64,000 bases of DNA from Gammaproteobacteria bacterium (GTDB taxonomy: Bacteria > Pseudomonadota > Gammaproteobacteria > Competibacterales > Competibacteraceae), in the NCBI GenBank assembly GCA_024235135.1, contig JACKMZ010000012.1, forward strand, positions 42,641 to 106,640, given 5' to 3'. The notes under the pieces are model-generated. The model worked only from the letters and a program-made list of their open reading frames with translations, was not told the origin of the DNA and did no database searches. Of this stretch, positions 1 to 9,805 are shown piece by piece; position 1 is the stretch's first letter, and every line of letters begins with the position of its first letter. The position numbers and the translations under genes are program-made.

Positions 1-238
1 CCGCCTCCATGACGCCATTTTCCAACAGCGTTTGCGGGAGTTGCGGGTCCCGTTGGCACAGTCGGGCCACGAAGTCGCTGGCGGCCCATACCCACAACAG
101 GGCTTGTACGGTGGCCGGGTCATCGGGGATAGTCGCCTGTGCGGCCCCAGCCGATTCGACAAACTGGTGCCAGCGGTCCTCTACTTCAGCCCGCAATGCC
201 GGCGGCAGCGAGGCCACGGCGCGCTGATAATCGCTCAT
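1..238 (-). CDS. glnE: Bifunctional glutamine synthetase adenylyltransferase/deadenylase, N-terminal part only
   Basis: The minus strand reads from an ATG at 238 to the window edge without a stop, giving about 79 residues. The peptide contains LPPALRAEVEDRW and, later, WAASDFVARLCQRDPQL, which I recognise as the N-terminus of GlnE. GlnE adds AMP to glutamine synthetase and removes it again, according to nitrogen status signalled through PII. The catalytic domains lie outside the window. The upstream neighbour on the same strand is the DUF945 gene, 29 bases away. Identification rests on a short segment, so it is good but not certain. Confidence 0.8.
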   Translation of the reverse strand, partial: MSDYQRAVASLPPALRAEVEDRWHQFVESAGAAQATIPDDPATVQALLWVWAASDFVARLCQRDPQLPQTLLENGVMEA

Positions 239-267
239 CCCATTCGCTATGACTCTGTTTATGTTAC

Positions 268-1689
268 CTATAGAGGCAACGGAAGTTCGATCCCGTTCAG
301 ATAGAACCGACCTTGTTCGAAACGCGCCTGGGCCCGGTAGGTGTCGTCTTCCAGGAGGAGCCAACGGGTGTTGATCCAGCGGGCCAGTTCTTCCTGGGTC
401 TGCAATTGCGCCGCGATCGTCAATGGGTCTTCGTCAGGTTCCCGACCTTCACGGAGTGCCTCGGCCACCATTTGCGCCTTGTGGATGTTGAGCAGGCTGG
501 ATTCCAACAGCGCCTTGGCGATGCTCAGGTTGGCTTCCGCCCGAGATAAAGCGCCGAGCAACTGGGCAGGATTGTACAAGACCAGTTTGGCGGGTTGCTG
601 GAAGACGATTTGGGCCTCGCCGCGTAATTGCCCTTGCGGCGCGTTGGCCTCGATGGTCAACTGCAATTCCGGATTGCGCTTTAAAAAGGCGGGTAGCAGT
701 GTCATTAATTGCTGGACCGCGGCGGAATCATCGCTGTCGGTATTGTATTGACGACTCCAGCGTTGTAACGATTCAAGCATCGCGCCATCCAGTTTGTTGG
801 CGGATAGTTTGAATAGAAAGGAGCCGATGGCCGTCTCATCCCAATGGGTATCGTCGATAGCCAGGTCAAAGCGGCTATCGACCCAATCTCCCTGTTCCTG
901 GACATGGGTGCCGATGCGCAATCCTGTAAACGTCAAGGTTCCGGGTGTGTCACCCAGATTCGCGGTCGTGAGGGTCGCGATCTTGAGGTCGGAGTCGCCG
1001 GTCGGGAAATTGAAGCGCCGGTATCGCTGATTCACGCTGAACTGCAGGTCGGTCAATCGAATCGAACGACCGAGTTCCTCGGATAGCAGCGCGTACAAGC
1101 CCTTGGCGCTCAATTCACCCTGAATGGAATGATCCAGGGGTGAGGAATGGATGCGCCCTTCGAGACCGGAAAAATTGAGAGTACGCAGGCCCAGGCGATT
1201 GTTGACATCGAGAAAAGGCACGGTGATGTCATTGTCGCTGCTTCCATCCAGGGCGACATAAGAAACGACCGTCAGCGGGTCGCGCTTGCCGAACAGTGCA
1301 TCCAGTACGGGGCTCCAGGGCGCATCATGGCCCAGTACGGTGCGCACGATCACTTGCGGGGGCCGAGGCTTGAAGTCGCCCCGCAACCACCACGCTATCG
1401 GCAGGATACCGTGGTAAATATCGTGCTTCAGGGAAAACGCGAGCTTGTCGCTGGCTTTGCCCGGAGCCGGCTGCACGCCTTGCAGGGTAATCTCGGACAC
1501 CGCCTCGGAGGACAATAGCCCACGCTGATAGTCTTGCGACGTGATCCACAAGGAGGCGTCCTGAGAATTCTGCTGCAGAGACTGATGATAAAGCTGTTCC
1601 GCTCGCAATCCAGCCCAATAGGCAGCGCCAAGCCAACCGCCGAATAAGGCGATCAGCAATACCGCTAAGGCTAGAAAAAACCGCTTCAT
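268..1689 (-). CDS. YdgA-type DUF945 family protein, membrane-anchored
   Basis: This 473-residue protein opens with a basic start and a hydrophobic segment (MKRFFLALAVLLIALFGGWL), a signal anchor that should place the rest in the periplasm. The body matches the DUF945/YdgA pattern as I know it: long, beta-rich, with GLRTLNFSGLEGRI and a late NPAQLLGALSRAEA segment. The family's function is not established. A longer reading from 1779 exists, but the ATG at 1689 has an AGGGAG ribosome site 8 bases upstream and puts the hydrophobic helix at the N-terminus, so I chose it. It lies between groEL and glnE, separated from groEL by a terminator. Confidence 0.75.
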   Translation of the reverse strand: MKRFFLALAVLLIALFGGWLGAAYWAGLRAEQLYHQSLQQNSQDASLWITSQDYQRGLLSSEAVSEITLQGVQPAPGKASDKLAFSLKHDIYHGILPIAWWLRGDFKPRPPQVIVRTVLGHDAPWSPVLDALFGKRDPLTVVSYVALDGSSDNDITVPFLDVNNRLGLRTLNFSGLEGRIHSSPLDHSIQGELSAKGLYALLSEELGRSIRLTDLQFSVNQRYRRFNFPTGDSDLKIATLTTANLGDTPGTLTFTGLRIGTHVQEQGDWVDSRFDLAIDDTHWDETAIGSFLFKLSANKLDGAMLESLQRWSRQYNTDSDDSAAVQQLMTLLPAFLKRNPELQLTIEANAPQGQLRGEAQIVFQQPAKLVLYNPAQLLGALSRAEANLSIAKALLESSLLNIHKAQMVAEALREGREPDEDPLTIAAQLQTQEELARWINTRWLLLEDDTYRAQARFEQGRFYLNGIELPLPL

Positions 1690-1747
1690 CGTGGCGCTCC
1701 CTGGCTGGACCGTAGGATTATCGGCCGCCATTATTCCATACCCGCCA

Positions 1748-1773
1748 ATAAAAAGCCCCGCGGGTGCGGGGCT
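1748..1773 (-). terminator. Rho-independent terminator of groESL
   Basis: On the minus strand an 8-bp GC stem (AGCCCCGC/GCGGGGCT) with a 4-base loop is followed by TTTTATTGG. It lies 30 bases past the groEL stop, so it should end the groES-groEL transcript before the DUF945 gene. Confidence 0.85.
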
Positions 1774-1802
1774 GTCCAAGCAGATAGGGAGTAAGGGGCG
1801 GT

Positions 1803-3473
<1,671 letters not shown>

Positions 3474-3542
3474 GATGTCTCCTCGTGAATAGTCGATTAG
3501 TCAGTTGTTAAGAGATTGGGTGAGAGCGCGGAAAAGCCGGGC

Positions 3543-3833
3543 TCAGTCTTCAATGACGGCCATAATGTCGTCTTCGCGCAGGACCAGCAGATCCTCGCCG
3601 TCCAACTTGACCTCGTTACCCGAATATTTTCCGAACAGTACGTGGTCGCCGGCTTTGACGCTCAGGGGGCGGATATCGCCGTTGTCGAGCAGCTTGCCGT
3701 TGCCGACGGATTGCACGATGCCGCGCGAGGGTTTTTCAGCGGCCGTACCCGGTAGTACGATGCCACCAGCGCTCTTGGTTTCTTCCTCAACGCGCCGAAC
3801 GATGACGCGATCATGCAGGGGGCGGATGTTCAT
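3543..3833 (-). CDS. groS: Co-chaperonin GroES (Hsp10)
   Basis: This 96-residue protein starts MNIRPLHDRVIVRR and carries the mobile loop region ETKSAGGIVLPGTAAEKPSR, which contacts GroEL. GroES forms the heptameric lid of the GroEL chamber. It is the first gene of the groES-groEL operon; a GAGGAGATGACCTCAA leader just upstream holds a strong ribosome site. The promoter and CIRCE operator lie 55-108 bases upstream. Confidence 0.99.
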   Translation of the reverse strand: MNIRPLHDRVIVRRVEEETKSAGGIVLPGTAAEKPSRGIVQSVGNGKLLDNGDIRPLSVKAGDHVLFGKYSGNEVKLDGEDLLVLREDDIMAVIED

Positions 3834-3887
3834 TTGAGGTCATCTCCTCTGAAAGTTGCCTGCCCGCAGGGCGGGAAGGGATGTTTG

Positions 3888-3914
3888 TTAGCACTCGTTG
3901 CAAGTGAGTGCCAA
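3888..3914 (-). promoter_or_regulatory. CIRCE operator (HrcA binding site)
   Basis: The sequence TTAGCACTC-N9-GAGTGCCAA matches the CIRCE consensus (TTAGCACTC-N9-GAGTGCTAA) at 17 of 18 arm bases. It touches the -10 element of the groESL promoter, as expected for repression by HrcA. hrcA itself is not in the window. Confidence 0.93.
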
Positions 3915-3941
3915 TGATAATTGCCCACACCTGGCTGTCAA
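3914..3941 (-). promoter_or_regulatory. Sigma70-like promoter of groESL
   Basis: Reading on the minus strand, TTGACA (3941-3936) is followed after 16 bases by TATCAT (3919-3914). A consensus -35 placed immediately before CIRCE suggests vegetative expression repressed by HrcA. I saw no clear sigma32 CCCCAT motif here. Confidence 0.7.
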
Positions 3942-4062
3942 GGCCCGTTGTCCAAATGGGATCGGACGCGGAGAAATCAATACCTCTCCTAAGAAAAGTT
4001 CGCTGATCGGAGGTCTTCGACGAACGGTAGCGACCCCCTGGTTTGCTTCGAAGGATTGCACC

Positions 4063-4386
4063 ATGAACGAACATTATCTGGTTGTTTGCTGTACTTGTCC
4101 GGATCAGCCGATAGCCGAGCGTATCGCCGAGGCGCTGGTCGGCGAAAAACTGGCGGCTTGCGTGAACATCCTGACGGGCGTCGTGTCCATCTACCGTTGG
4201 CAGGGTCATTTGCAGCGTGACGCCGAGGTATTGCTGGTCATTAAAACCCGAGACGACCGCTATCCCACGCTGGAACAACGCATTCAGGAATTGCATCCCT
4301 ACGAGGTGCCCGAGGTCATTGCATTGCCGGTGGTGCGCGGAGCGTCCTCTTATCTGGATTGGATCAGCGGGAGTCTCCATCCTTGA
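4063..4386 (+). CDS. cutA: Divalent-cation tolerance protein CutA
   Basis: The 107-residue protein (MNEHYLVVCCTCPDQPIAER...) shows the CutA1 pattern: KLAACVNILTGVVSIYRWQG and the C-terminal HPYEVPEVIALPV. CutA1 forms a very stable trimer; it was linked to copper tolerance in E. coli, but its real role is unclear. The ATG at 4063 has AAGGA 8 bases upstream and gives the family's normal length, so the longer reading from 3898, which would run through the CIRCE region, is rejected. It heads a plus-strand run with the DsbD-like gene, as in many gammaproteobacteria where cutA precedes dsbD. Confidence 0.93.
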   Translation: MNEHYLVVCCTCPDQPIAERIAEALVGEKLAACVNILTGVVSIYRWQGHLQRDAEVLLVIKTRDDRYPTLEQRIQELHPYEVPEVIALPVVRGASSYLDWISGSLHP

Positions 4387-4409
4387 TGCTTGGGCATTAG
4401 GGGCTAGCG

Positions 4410-5531
4410 ATGGCCGCCGAATGGGAACAAAGACTCATGAGTGATAAATCGATCGTTCATCTGCTTAGGATGCCTATTGAGTTCTTGCGGAGGATGTCCG
4501 CTTGCTGGAGCGAACGGGCCGGTCGTCGCAGCAGCCCGTGGTGGGCGCTTTGTCTAGCCTGCGTTTTGTCGCCGACCGTGCAAGCCGTCGACATCGAGGA
4601 TCTGCTCAAGCCGGAACAAGCCTTCGTGCTGAGCGTGACAGCGAAGGACCCGACGACCATCGTGGCGCAATGGACGATCGCCGAAGGTTATTACCTCTAT
4701 CGGGAACGTTTCCGATTCACATCGGCTACGCCGGGTATCCAGTTGGGTGAGCCGGGCTTTCCAGTCGGTCAACCCAAGCAGGATGAGTTTTTCGGTCCCA
4801 TGGAAATCTACCGCCGGCAGGTGGCCGTCGCCCTCCCCGTTTTACGCGGCGACGGGGGGGGGGACGACCTGCAATTGACGGCTATTTCACAGGGTTGTGC
4901 CGATATCGGCGTATGCTATCCGCCACAAACTCAGCGGGTAACGATTAGCCTGCCCGAGCCACGGGAGCATGACGCAACAGCGGAACAAGCGGCGCCACCG
5001 CTCCATCTGGGCGGAAACGTACCATCGCCCGCGGCTTTTGCCGGCGATCCTGTCCCGACGTCATCCAGTACGCCCGCGGCGAATCCGGTTGTCGCCGAGA
5101 ACGATTCGCTGTTCGGTGTCCAACGGGATGATTTGTTGCCGCCGGAGCAGGTGTTCGTGCTTTCGATTACGACGCCCGATCCGCAGACGGTGCAAGCGCA
5201 CTGGACCATTGCCGAGGATCATTATTTGTATCGCGAGAGACTGACGTTGGAGTTGCTGGACGCCGAGGGCATACATATCACCGCGTTGGATATACCCCAC
5301 GGCGAGCCCAAGGAGGATGAGTTTTTCGGCCGGCAGGAAGTGTTCCATCGCGAGGTGCGACTTACGGCTCACTTGGAGCGCGCGGATACCCAGGCCCGTG
5401 ACATACAGGTGCAGGTCGGTTACCAGGGCTGCGCCGAGAAACGGGGTGTATGCTACCCCCCTCAGCGGCAATCCGTTCCGCTCACTCTGGCGGCCAGCCG
5501 CGAATCCGTTTCCGCCGCGGAGCGGCGCTAA
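4410..5531 (+). CDS. Tandem DsbD N-terminal-domain protein, lacking the DsbD membrane and thioredoxin domains
   Basis: The 373-residue product holds two copies of the DsbD alpha (nDsbD) domain. Copy 1 is at about residues 50-185 and copy 2 at about 235-365. Both have the TIAExxYLYRER and DEFFG motifs, and each ends in the redox-cysteine loop (QGCADIGVCYPP and QGCAEKRGVCYPP). In DsbD this domain passes electrons from the membrane domain to periplasmic partners such as DsbC. Here translation stops after copy 2, and the 183 bases before aroQ encode nothing like the eight-helix membrane domain. A signal sequence (WWALCLACVLSPTVQA) follows a long N-terminal stretch. ATGs at 4437 or 4494 are also possible; 4410 has AGGGG upstream. 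A G10 run lies inside copy 1. It could be a decayed dsbD or a specialised soluble carrier. Confidence 0.82.
   Translation: MAAEWEQRLMSDKSIVHLLRMPIEFLRRMSACWSERAGRRSSPWWALCLACVLSPTVQAVDIEDLLKPEQAFVLSVTAKDPTTIVAQWTIAEGYYLYRERFRFTSATPGIQLGEPGFPVGQPKQDEFFGPMEIYRRQVAVALPVLRGDGGGDDLQLTAISQGCADIGVCYPPQTQRVTISLPEPREHDATAEQAAPPLHLGGNVPSPAAFAGDPVPTSSSTPAANPVVAENDSLFGVQRDDLLPPEQVFVLSITTPDPQTVQAHWTIAEDHYLYRERLTLELLDAEGIHITALDIPHGEPKEDEFFGRQEVFHREVRLTAHLERADTQARDIQVQVGYQGCAEKRGVCYPPQRQSVPLTLAASRESVSAAERR
4854..4863 (+). repeat. Ten-base poly-G tract inside the nDsbD-like gene
   Basis: GAC is followed by ten consecutive G bases, read as Gly-Gly-Gly and the first base of GAC. The reading frame is intact on both sides with the present length. 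Tracts of this length are prone to slippage, which would shift the frame before the first redox-cysteine motif. Confidence 0.95.
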
Positions 5532-5714
5532 GCGATCGTGGCGACCTATCGACTCCCAGGGATCTTTTCGGCAAGTGACGGGATCGGACGTAATAATTAA
5601 TAAATTACGCCGATCTGGTATTGAAAATCGTCGATCTGCCCCTAATCTGTCTAAGTTCTGGACAAAGCCTTCCTGCTTGCCCAGAATCCGTTAGCTGCAT
5701 TACGCAGGGTGTTT

Positions 5715-6164
5715 ATGGCCAGAATACTGATTCTCAATGGTCCGAATCTCAATTTGCTGGGTACTCGTGAACCCGCTGTTTACGGTTCCATCACGTTGCA
5801 CGACATCGAACGGCGATGCGAGAAACTGGCGCGAGAACTGGGCGCGCATGAGGTCGTGTGCTTCCAGAGCAACGCCGAGCATGCCTTGCTGGAGCGGATT
5901 CACGCCGCGCGGCAACAGGCCGTGGATTTCATAATCATCAACCCGGCCGCCTTGACTCATACCAGCATCGCCTTGCGTGATGCATTGCTGGGCGTTGCCA
6001 TACCGTTTATCGAGGTCCACCTGTCCAACATCTTCGCGCGCGAAGCTTTCCGCCATCATTCCTATCTGTCCGATATCGCCGTCGCGGTTATTAGCGGCCT
6101 GGGAGCTCAGGGTTATGAGGTGGCGTTACGGGCCGCGTTGCACCGTTTGAACCAGCCGTCCTAA
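5715..6164 (+). CDS. aroQ: 3-dehydroquinate dehydratase, type II
   Basis: AroQ converts 3-dehydroquinate to 3-dehydroshikimate, the third step of the shikimate pathway. The 149-residue protein starts MARILILNGPNLNLLGTREP, the type II signature. It also has the conserved NPAALTHTSIALRDAL and FIEVHLSNIFAREAFRHHS segments, which hold the catalytic histidine and substrate-binding residues. A GTG at 5709 is in frame, but the ATG at 5715 has AGGG at better spacing. accB starts 5 bases after its stop, so aroQ-accB-accC is probably one operon, a common arrangement. Confidence 0.97.
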   Translation: MARILILNGPNLNLLGTREPAVYGSITLHDIERRCEKLARELGAHEVVCFQSNAEHALLERIHAARQQAVDFIIINPAALTHTSIALRDALLGVAIPFIEVHLSNIFAREAFRHHSYLSDIAVAVISGLGAQGYEVALRAALHRLNQPS

Positions 6165-6169
6165 AGTCC

Positions 6170-6619
6170 ATGGATATCCGTAAGATCAAAAAACTCATCG
6201 AGTTGCTGGAGGAATCCGGCATCGCCGAGCTGGAAATCCGCGAAGGCGAGGAATCCGTGCGCATCAGCCGTAATCCTTCGGGCGTGACGCCGATGTTGCC
6301 CGTGTTGCAACAGGCGCACCCCATGCCTCTGGTGTCGAGCGCCCCGGTAATGGTGTCGGAGACCCCAGCCGAACCGGCCCCGCGCGGCCACGCGTTGAAG
6401 TCGCCGATGGTCGGCACGTTCTATCGTTCCGCGGCGCCCGGTTCCCAAGCGTTCGTCCAAGTCGGCCAGCATGTCAACGCCGGCGATACCGTCTGCATCG
6501 TCGAGGCTATGAAAATGTTCAATCAAATCGAAGCCGACCGTTCCGGTACGGTGATCGAAATATTGGCGGAAAACGGTCAGCCGGTGGAATACGATCAACC
6601 CCTGATGATCATCGAGTAG
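6170..6619 (+). CDS. accB: Biotin carboxyl carrier protein of acetyl-CoA carboxylase
   Basis: The 149-residue BCCP has the usual N-terminal helical region (MDIRKIKKLIELLEESGI), an Ala/Pro-rich linker, and a C-terminal biotinyl domain. The EAMKM motif places the biotin-accepting lysine at residue 115. BCCP carries CO2 from biotin carboxylase (AccC, next gene) to the AccAD carboxyltransferase in the first step of fatty-acid synthesis. It is 5 bases after aroQ and 34 before accC. accA is also in the window, near 35 kb; accD is not. Confidence 0.98.
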   Translation: MDIRKIKKLIELLEESGIAELEIREGEESVRISRNPSGVTPMLPVLQQAHPMPLVSSAPVMVSETPAEPAPRGHALKSPMVGTFYRSAAPGSQAFVQVGQHVNAGDTVCIVEAMKMFNQIEADRSGTVIEILAENGQPVEYDQPLMIIE

Positions 6620-6653
6620 TTCTCTTGTTGGAGCCGAAGCAGGGGGTGTCAGC

Positions 6654-8012
6654 GTGCCTCGTAGAGCCCGTAAATTAGACAAACTGGTTATTGCCAATCG
6701 TGGCGAGATTGCCTTGCGCATTTTGCGTGCCTGCCGGGAACTGGGGATACGCACGGTGGCGGTCCATTCCACGGCGGACCGTGATCTAAAGCATGTGCGG
6801 CTGGCCGATGAAACGGTCTGTATCGGCCCGCCGGCGGCCGCTGAGAGCTATCTTAATATGCCGGCCCTGATCAGTGCCGCCGAGGTCACCGATGCGGTCG
6901 CCATTCATCCCGGTTACGGTTTCCTGTCGGAGAACGCGGATTTCGCCGAGCGGGTGGAACGCAGCGGTTTTATTTTTGTCGGCCCGCGTTCTGAGACCAT
7001 CCGCCTGATGGGCGACAAGGTGTCCGCCATCCAGGCTATGCGGGCGGCCGGCGTACCTTGCGTGCCGGGTTCCGATGGCCCATTGGGCGAGGATGACGCG
7101 GAAAATCTCCATCTCGCCGAGAAGCTCGGCTACCCGATCATCATCAAGGCCGCAGGCGGTGGCGGCGGCCGGGGCATGCGTGTAGTGCATGGCGAAGCGG
7201 CGCTGCTCAACGCCGTTTCGCTAACCCGCAGCGAAGCCGGCGCGGCTTTCGGCAACAGCAGCGTTTACATGGAAAAATATCTGGATCATCCCCGCCATGT
7301 GGAAGTGCAGGTGTTGGCCGATAGCCATGGCAACGTGGTGTTTCTGGGCGAACGCGATTGTTCATTGCAGCGCCGTCACCAAAAAGTGATAGAGGAAGCG
7401 CCGGCTCCCGGCATTACCGACAAGCAACGCCGTCAAATCGGGGATGTTTGCGTGGACGCCTGCAAGCGTATCGGGTACCGGGGCGCCGGTACCATCGAAT
7501 TTCTTTACCAGGACGGGGAATTCTTTTTCATCGAAATGAACACGCGTGTGCAGGTGGAGCACCCGATCACGGAAATGATTACCGGAGTGGATATCGTCAA
7601 GGAGCAATTACGGATCGCCGCCGGGGAAAAACTTCACTACGAGCAATCCGACATCCGTCTGACCGGCCACGCTATCGAATGCCGGATCAACGCCGAGGAT
7701 GCCAACACCTTTGTCCCCTCGCCGGGCACGGTGACTCAGTTCCACGCACCGGGCGGACCCGGTATCCGGGTGGATTCCCATCTATACAGCGGCTATCTGG
7801 TGCCGCCGTATTACGATTCCCTGATCGGCAAATTGATCGCCTACGGGGAAAGCCGCGCTACGGCCTTGGCGCGCATGCGCAACGCCCTGTCCGAGTTGGT
7901 TATCGAAGGAATCAAAACCAATGCCCCACTGCACCGCCGCATCCTCAGCGATGTGAACTACATCAAGGGCGGCGTGGACATCCATTATCTAGAACGCCAA
8001 CTGGGGTTGTGA
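6654..8012 (+). CDS. accC: Biotin carboxylase subunit of acetyl-CoA carboxylase
   Basis: AccC carboxylates the biotin on AccB using ATP and bicarbonate. The 452-residue ATP-grasp protein has KLDKLVIANRGEIALRILRA at the start, the glycine-rich ATP loop KAAGGGGGRGMRV near residue 165, the EMNTRVQVEHPITE active-site segment near 290, and a C-terminal biotin-carboxylase domain. The start is GTG, preceded by AGGGGG 8 bases upstream. It adds about seven residues before the family's usual start point. prmA begins 10 bases after the stop. Confidence 0.98.
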   Translation: MPRRARKLDKLVIANRGEIALRILRACRELGIRTVAVHSTADRDLKHVRLADETVCIGPPAAAESYLNMPALISAAEVTDAVAIHPGYGFLSENADFAERVERSGFIFVGPRSETIRLMGDKVSAIQAMRAAGVPCVPGSDGPLGEDDAENLHLAEKLGYPIIIKAAGGGGGRGMRVVHGEAALLNAVSLTRSEAGAAFGNSSVYMEKYLDHPRHVEVQVLADSHGNVVFLGERDCSLQRRHQKVIEEAPAPGITDKQRRQIGDVCVDACKRIGYRGAGTIEFLYQDGEFFFIEMNTRVQVEHPITEMITGVDIVKEQLRIAAGEKLHYEQSDIRLTGHAIECRINAEDANTFVPSPGTVTQFHAPGGPGIRVDSHLYSGYLVPPYYDSLIGKLIAYGESRATALARMRNALSELVIEGIKTNAPLHRRILSDVNYIKGGVDIHYLERQLGL

Positions 8013-8021
8013 ACGCGGGTC

Positions 8022-8909
8022 ATGAACCCGACACAGGATTGGTTACAACTGACTATTGCGGCAGGCTCTTTCAATCCCGAGCAATTGGAAGACGCCCTGC
8101 TGGCGGTGGGCGCTCTGGCCGTGACGTATCAGGATGGCGGCGATCAACCGGTTTTGGAGCCTGCTCCGGGCACGACGCCGCTATGGTCGAACGTCCGCGT
8201 GACTGGCTTGTTCGCGGCAGGCGGCGATCGAGCCCGGATTGCCGAACAGTTGCGGCGCATTTTGGATGAATCCATCGCCCTGAACTGGGACACTTTGGAA
8301 GACCGTGAGTGGACGCGCGCTTGGCTGGACGATTATCATCCCATGCGGTTTGGGAACCGGCTGTGGGTTTGTCCCCATGGACATCAGGTGGCCGACGCGG
8401 ACGCGGTGATCGTGCATTTGGACCCCGGTTTAGCCTTCGGCACCGGTACCCATCCGAGTACGGCTTTGTGTCTGAGCTGGCTCGATGGCGCGGATCTGGT
8501 CGGGAAACGGGTCGTCGACTACGGCTGCGGCTCGGGTATTTTGGCTATTGCCGCGGCTAAACTCGGCGCCGATCGCGTATACGCCGTGGACATCGACCCT
8601 CAGGCTCTGCAGGCAAGCACGGACAATGCGATGGCGAACGGAGTGGCGGACCGGATCGCGGTGTCGCCGCCCGAAACGTTGCTGGACCGGTCTGCCGATG
8701 TCGTGATCGCCAACATCCTCGCCAATCCTTTGATCGAGCTGGCTCCCCGTCTCACGGCCCTGTTGGATACACCCGGTTGGATCGTGTTGGCCGGTCTGCT
8801 CTCTCACCAAGCTCAAAGCGTACGGACAGCATTCACGCCCCGGTTTACATTCGCCGAGCCCGGCCAACGGGAAGACTGGGTGTTACTCCATGGAACGAGG
8901 CGAGGATAA
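8022..8909 (+). CDS. prmA: Ribosomal protein L11 methyltransferase
   Basis: PrmA uses S-adenosylmethionine to trimethylate ribosomal protein L11. The 295-residue length fits. The N-terminal L11-recognition domain is followed by the methyltransferase core: GLAFGTGTHPSTALCL, then the SAM-binding VVDYGCGSGILAIAAAKLGA, and the NPPY-like variant VIANILANPLIELAP. It is the last gene of the aroQ-accB-accC-prmA run, a conserved gammaproteobacterial order, and converges on trpA. The 80-base gap to trpA contains a weak 6-bp hairpin (8923-8946) without a T-run. Confidence 0.97.
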   Translation: MNPTQDWLQLTIAAGSFNPEQLEDALLAVGALAVTYQDGGDQPVLEPAPGTTPLWSNVRVTGLFAAGGDRARIAEQLRRILDESIALNWDTLEDREWTRAWLDDYHPMRFGNRLWVCPHGHQVADADAVIVHLDPGLAFGTGTHPSTALCLSWLDGADLVGKRVVDYGCGSGILAIAAAKLGADRVYAVDIDPQALQASTDNAMANGVADRIAVSPPETLLDRSADVVIANILANPLIELAPRLTALLDTPGWIVLAGLLSHQAQSVRTAFTPRFTFAEPGQREDWVLLHGTRRG

Positions 8910-8989
8910 CAACGATTTGAGCCGCCGAGACCGCGGTTCATCGGCGCCAGCGTAGCTTTTCCCGCGCCTAGAATCATTCCTACCGGCTG

Positions 8990-9796
8990 TCAGACATCAT
9001 CCATCGCCTGACGCATCCCGGCTACCACGGCCGAAACCGCCTGCTGCATGGCTTGCGCGTCGTTTGCCAATTCCCCCATCAGGGAAACCAGGGCGCTACC
9101 CACCACCACGGCATCGGCCGTGCGGGCCACTGCCGCTGCGGTTGTCGCGTCCTTGATGCCGAAACCTACACCGATCGGCAAGTTGGTCAGCGCGCGGATG
9201 GCGGCGATTTTGTCGTCGAGTTCAGCGACATCCAAGCTGGCCGAGCCTGTTACTCCCTTGAGCGATACGTAATACACATAGCCCTTGGCCACAGCCGCAA
9301 CCTGACGAATGCGCTCGGCGCTGCTGGTCGGCGCGAGTAGAAAAATCGGGGCGATTTCGGTTTCACCGAGAACGGTCAGCAAATCGTGTGCTTCCTCGGG
9401 GGGCAAGTCCACGGTCAACACGCCGTCCACGCCGGCTTCGGCGGCCGCATGCACGAAGTGCCCGTAGCCCATGGCCTCAATGGGATTCAGATAACCCATC
9501 AGTACGAGCGGCGTATCCGCATCATCCTGCCGAAAGGCGGTTACCAATTGTAGTACCTGTCTCAATGAAACACCTTGAGCCAGGGCTCGTTCACAGGCTT
9601 TCTGAACGACGGGCCCATCGGCCATGGGATCGGAGAAGGGAACACCCAACTCGATAATGTCGGCCCCTGCCTGCACCAGTTTGTGCAGCATGGGTACGGT
9701 CAGTTCCGGATGGGGATCGCCGGCCGTGATATACGGTATCAGCGCTTTGCGGCCGGTCCGCCGCAAATTTTGAAAACGGCTGGTTAAGCGGTTCAT
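8990..9796 (-). CDS. trpA: Tryptophan synthase alpha chain
   Basis: TrpA splits indole-3-glycerol phosphate and passes indole through a tunnel to TrpB. The 268-residue TIM barrel carries the catalytic glutamate in DIIELGVPFSDPMADGPVVQ and the phosphate-binding GVGFGIKDATTAAAV. It starts 9 bases after trpB and is the last gene of trpF-trpB-trpA. accD, which often follows trpA, is absent; prmA converges instead. Confidence 0.98.
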   Translation of the reverse strand: MNRLTSRFQNLRRTGRKALIPYITAGDPHPELTVPMLHKLVQAGADIIELGVPFSDPMADGPVVQKACERALAQGVSLRQVLQLVTAFRQDDADTPLVLMGYLNPIEAMGYGHFVHAAAEAGVDGVLTVDLPPEEAHDLLTVLGETEIAPIFLLAPTSSAERIRQVAAVAKGYVYYVSLKGVTGSASLDVAELDDKIAAIRALTNLPIGVGFGIKDATTAAAVARTADAVVVGSALVSLMGELANDAQAMQQAVSAVVAGMRQAMDDV

Positions 9797-9805
9797 GACG
9801 GCCCT

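Noticed and set aside
5532..5714. Possible continuation of dsbD by frameshift
   Set aside because: None of the three frames gives a hydrophobic DsbD membrane segment; the stretch is short and rich in stops.
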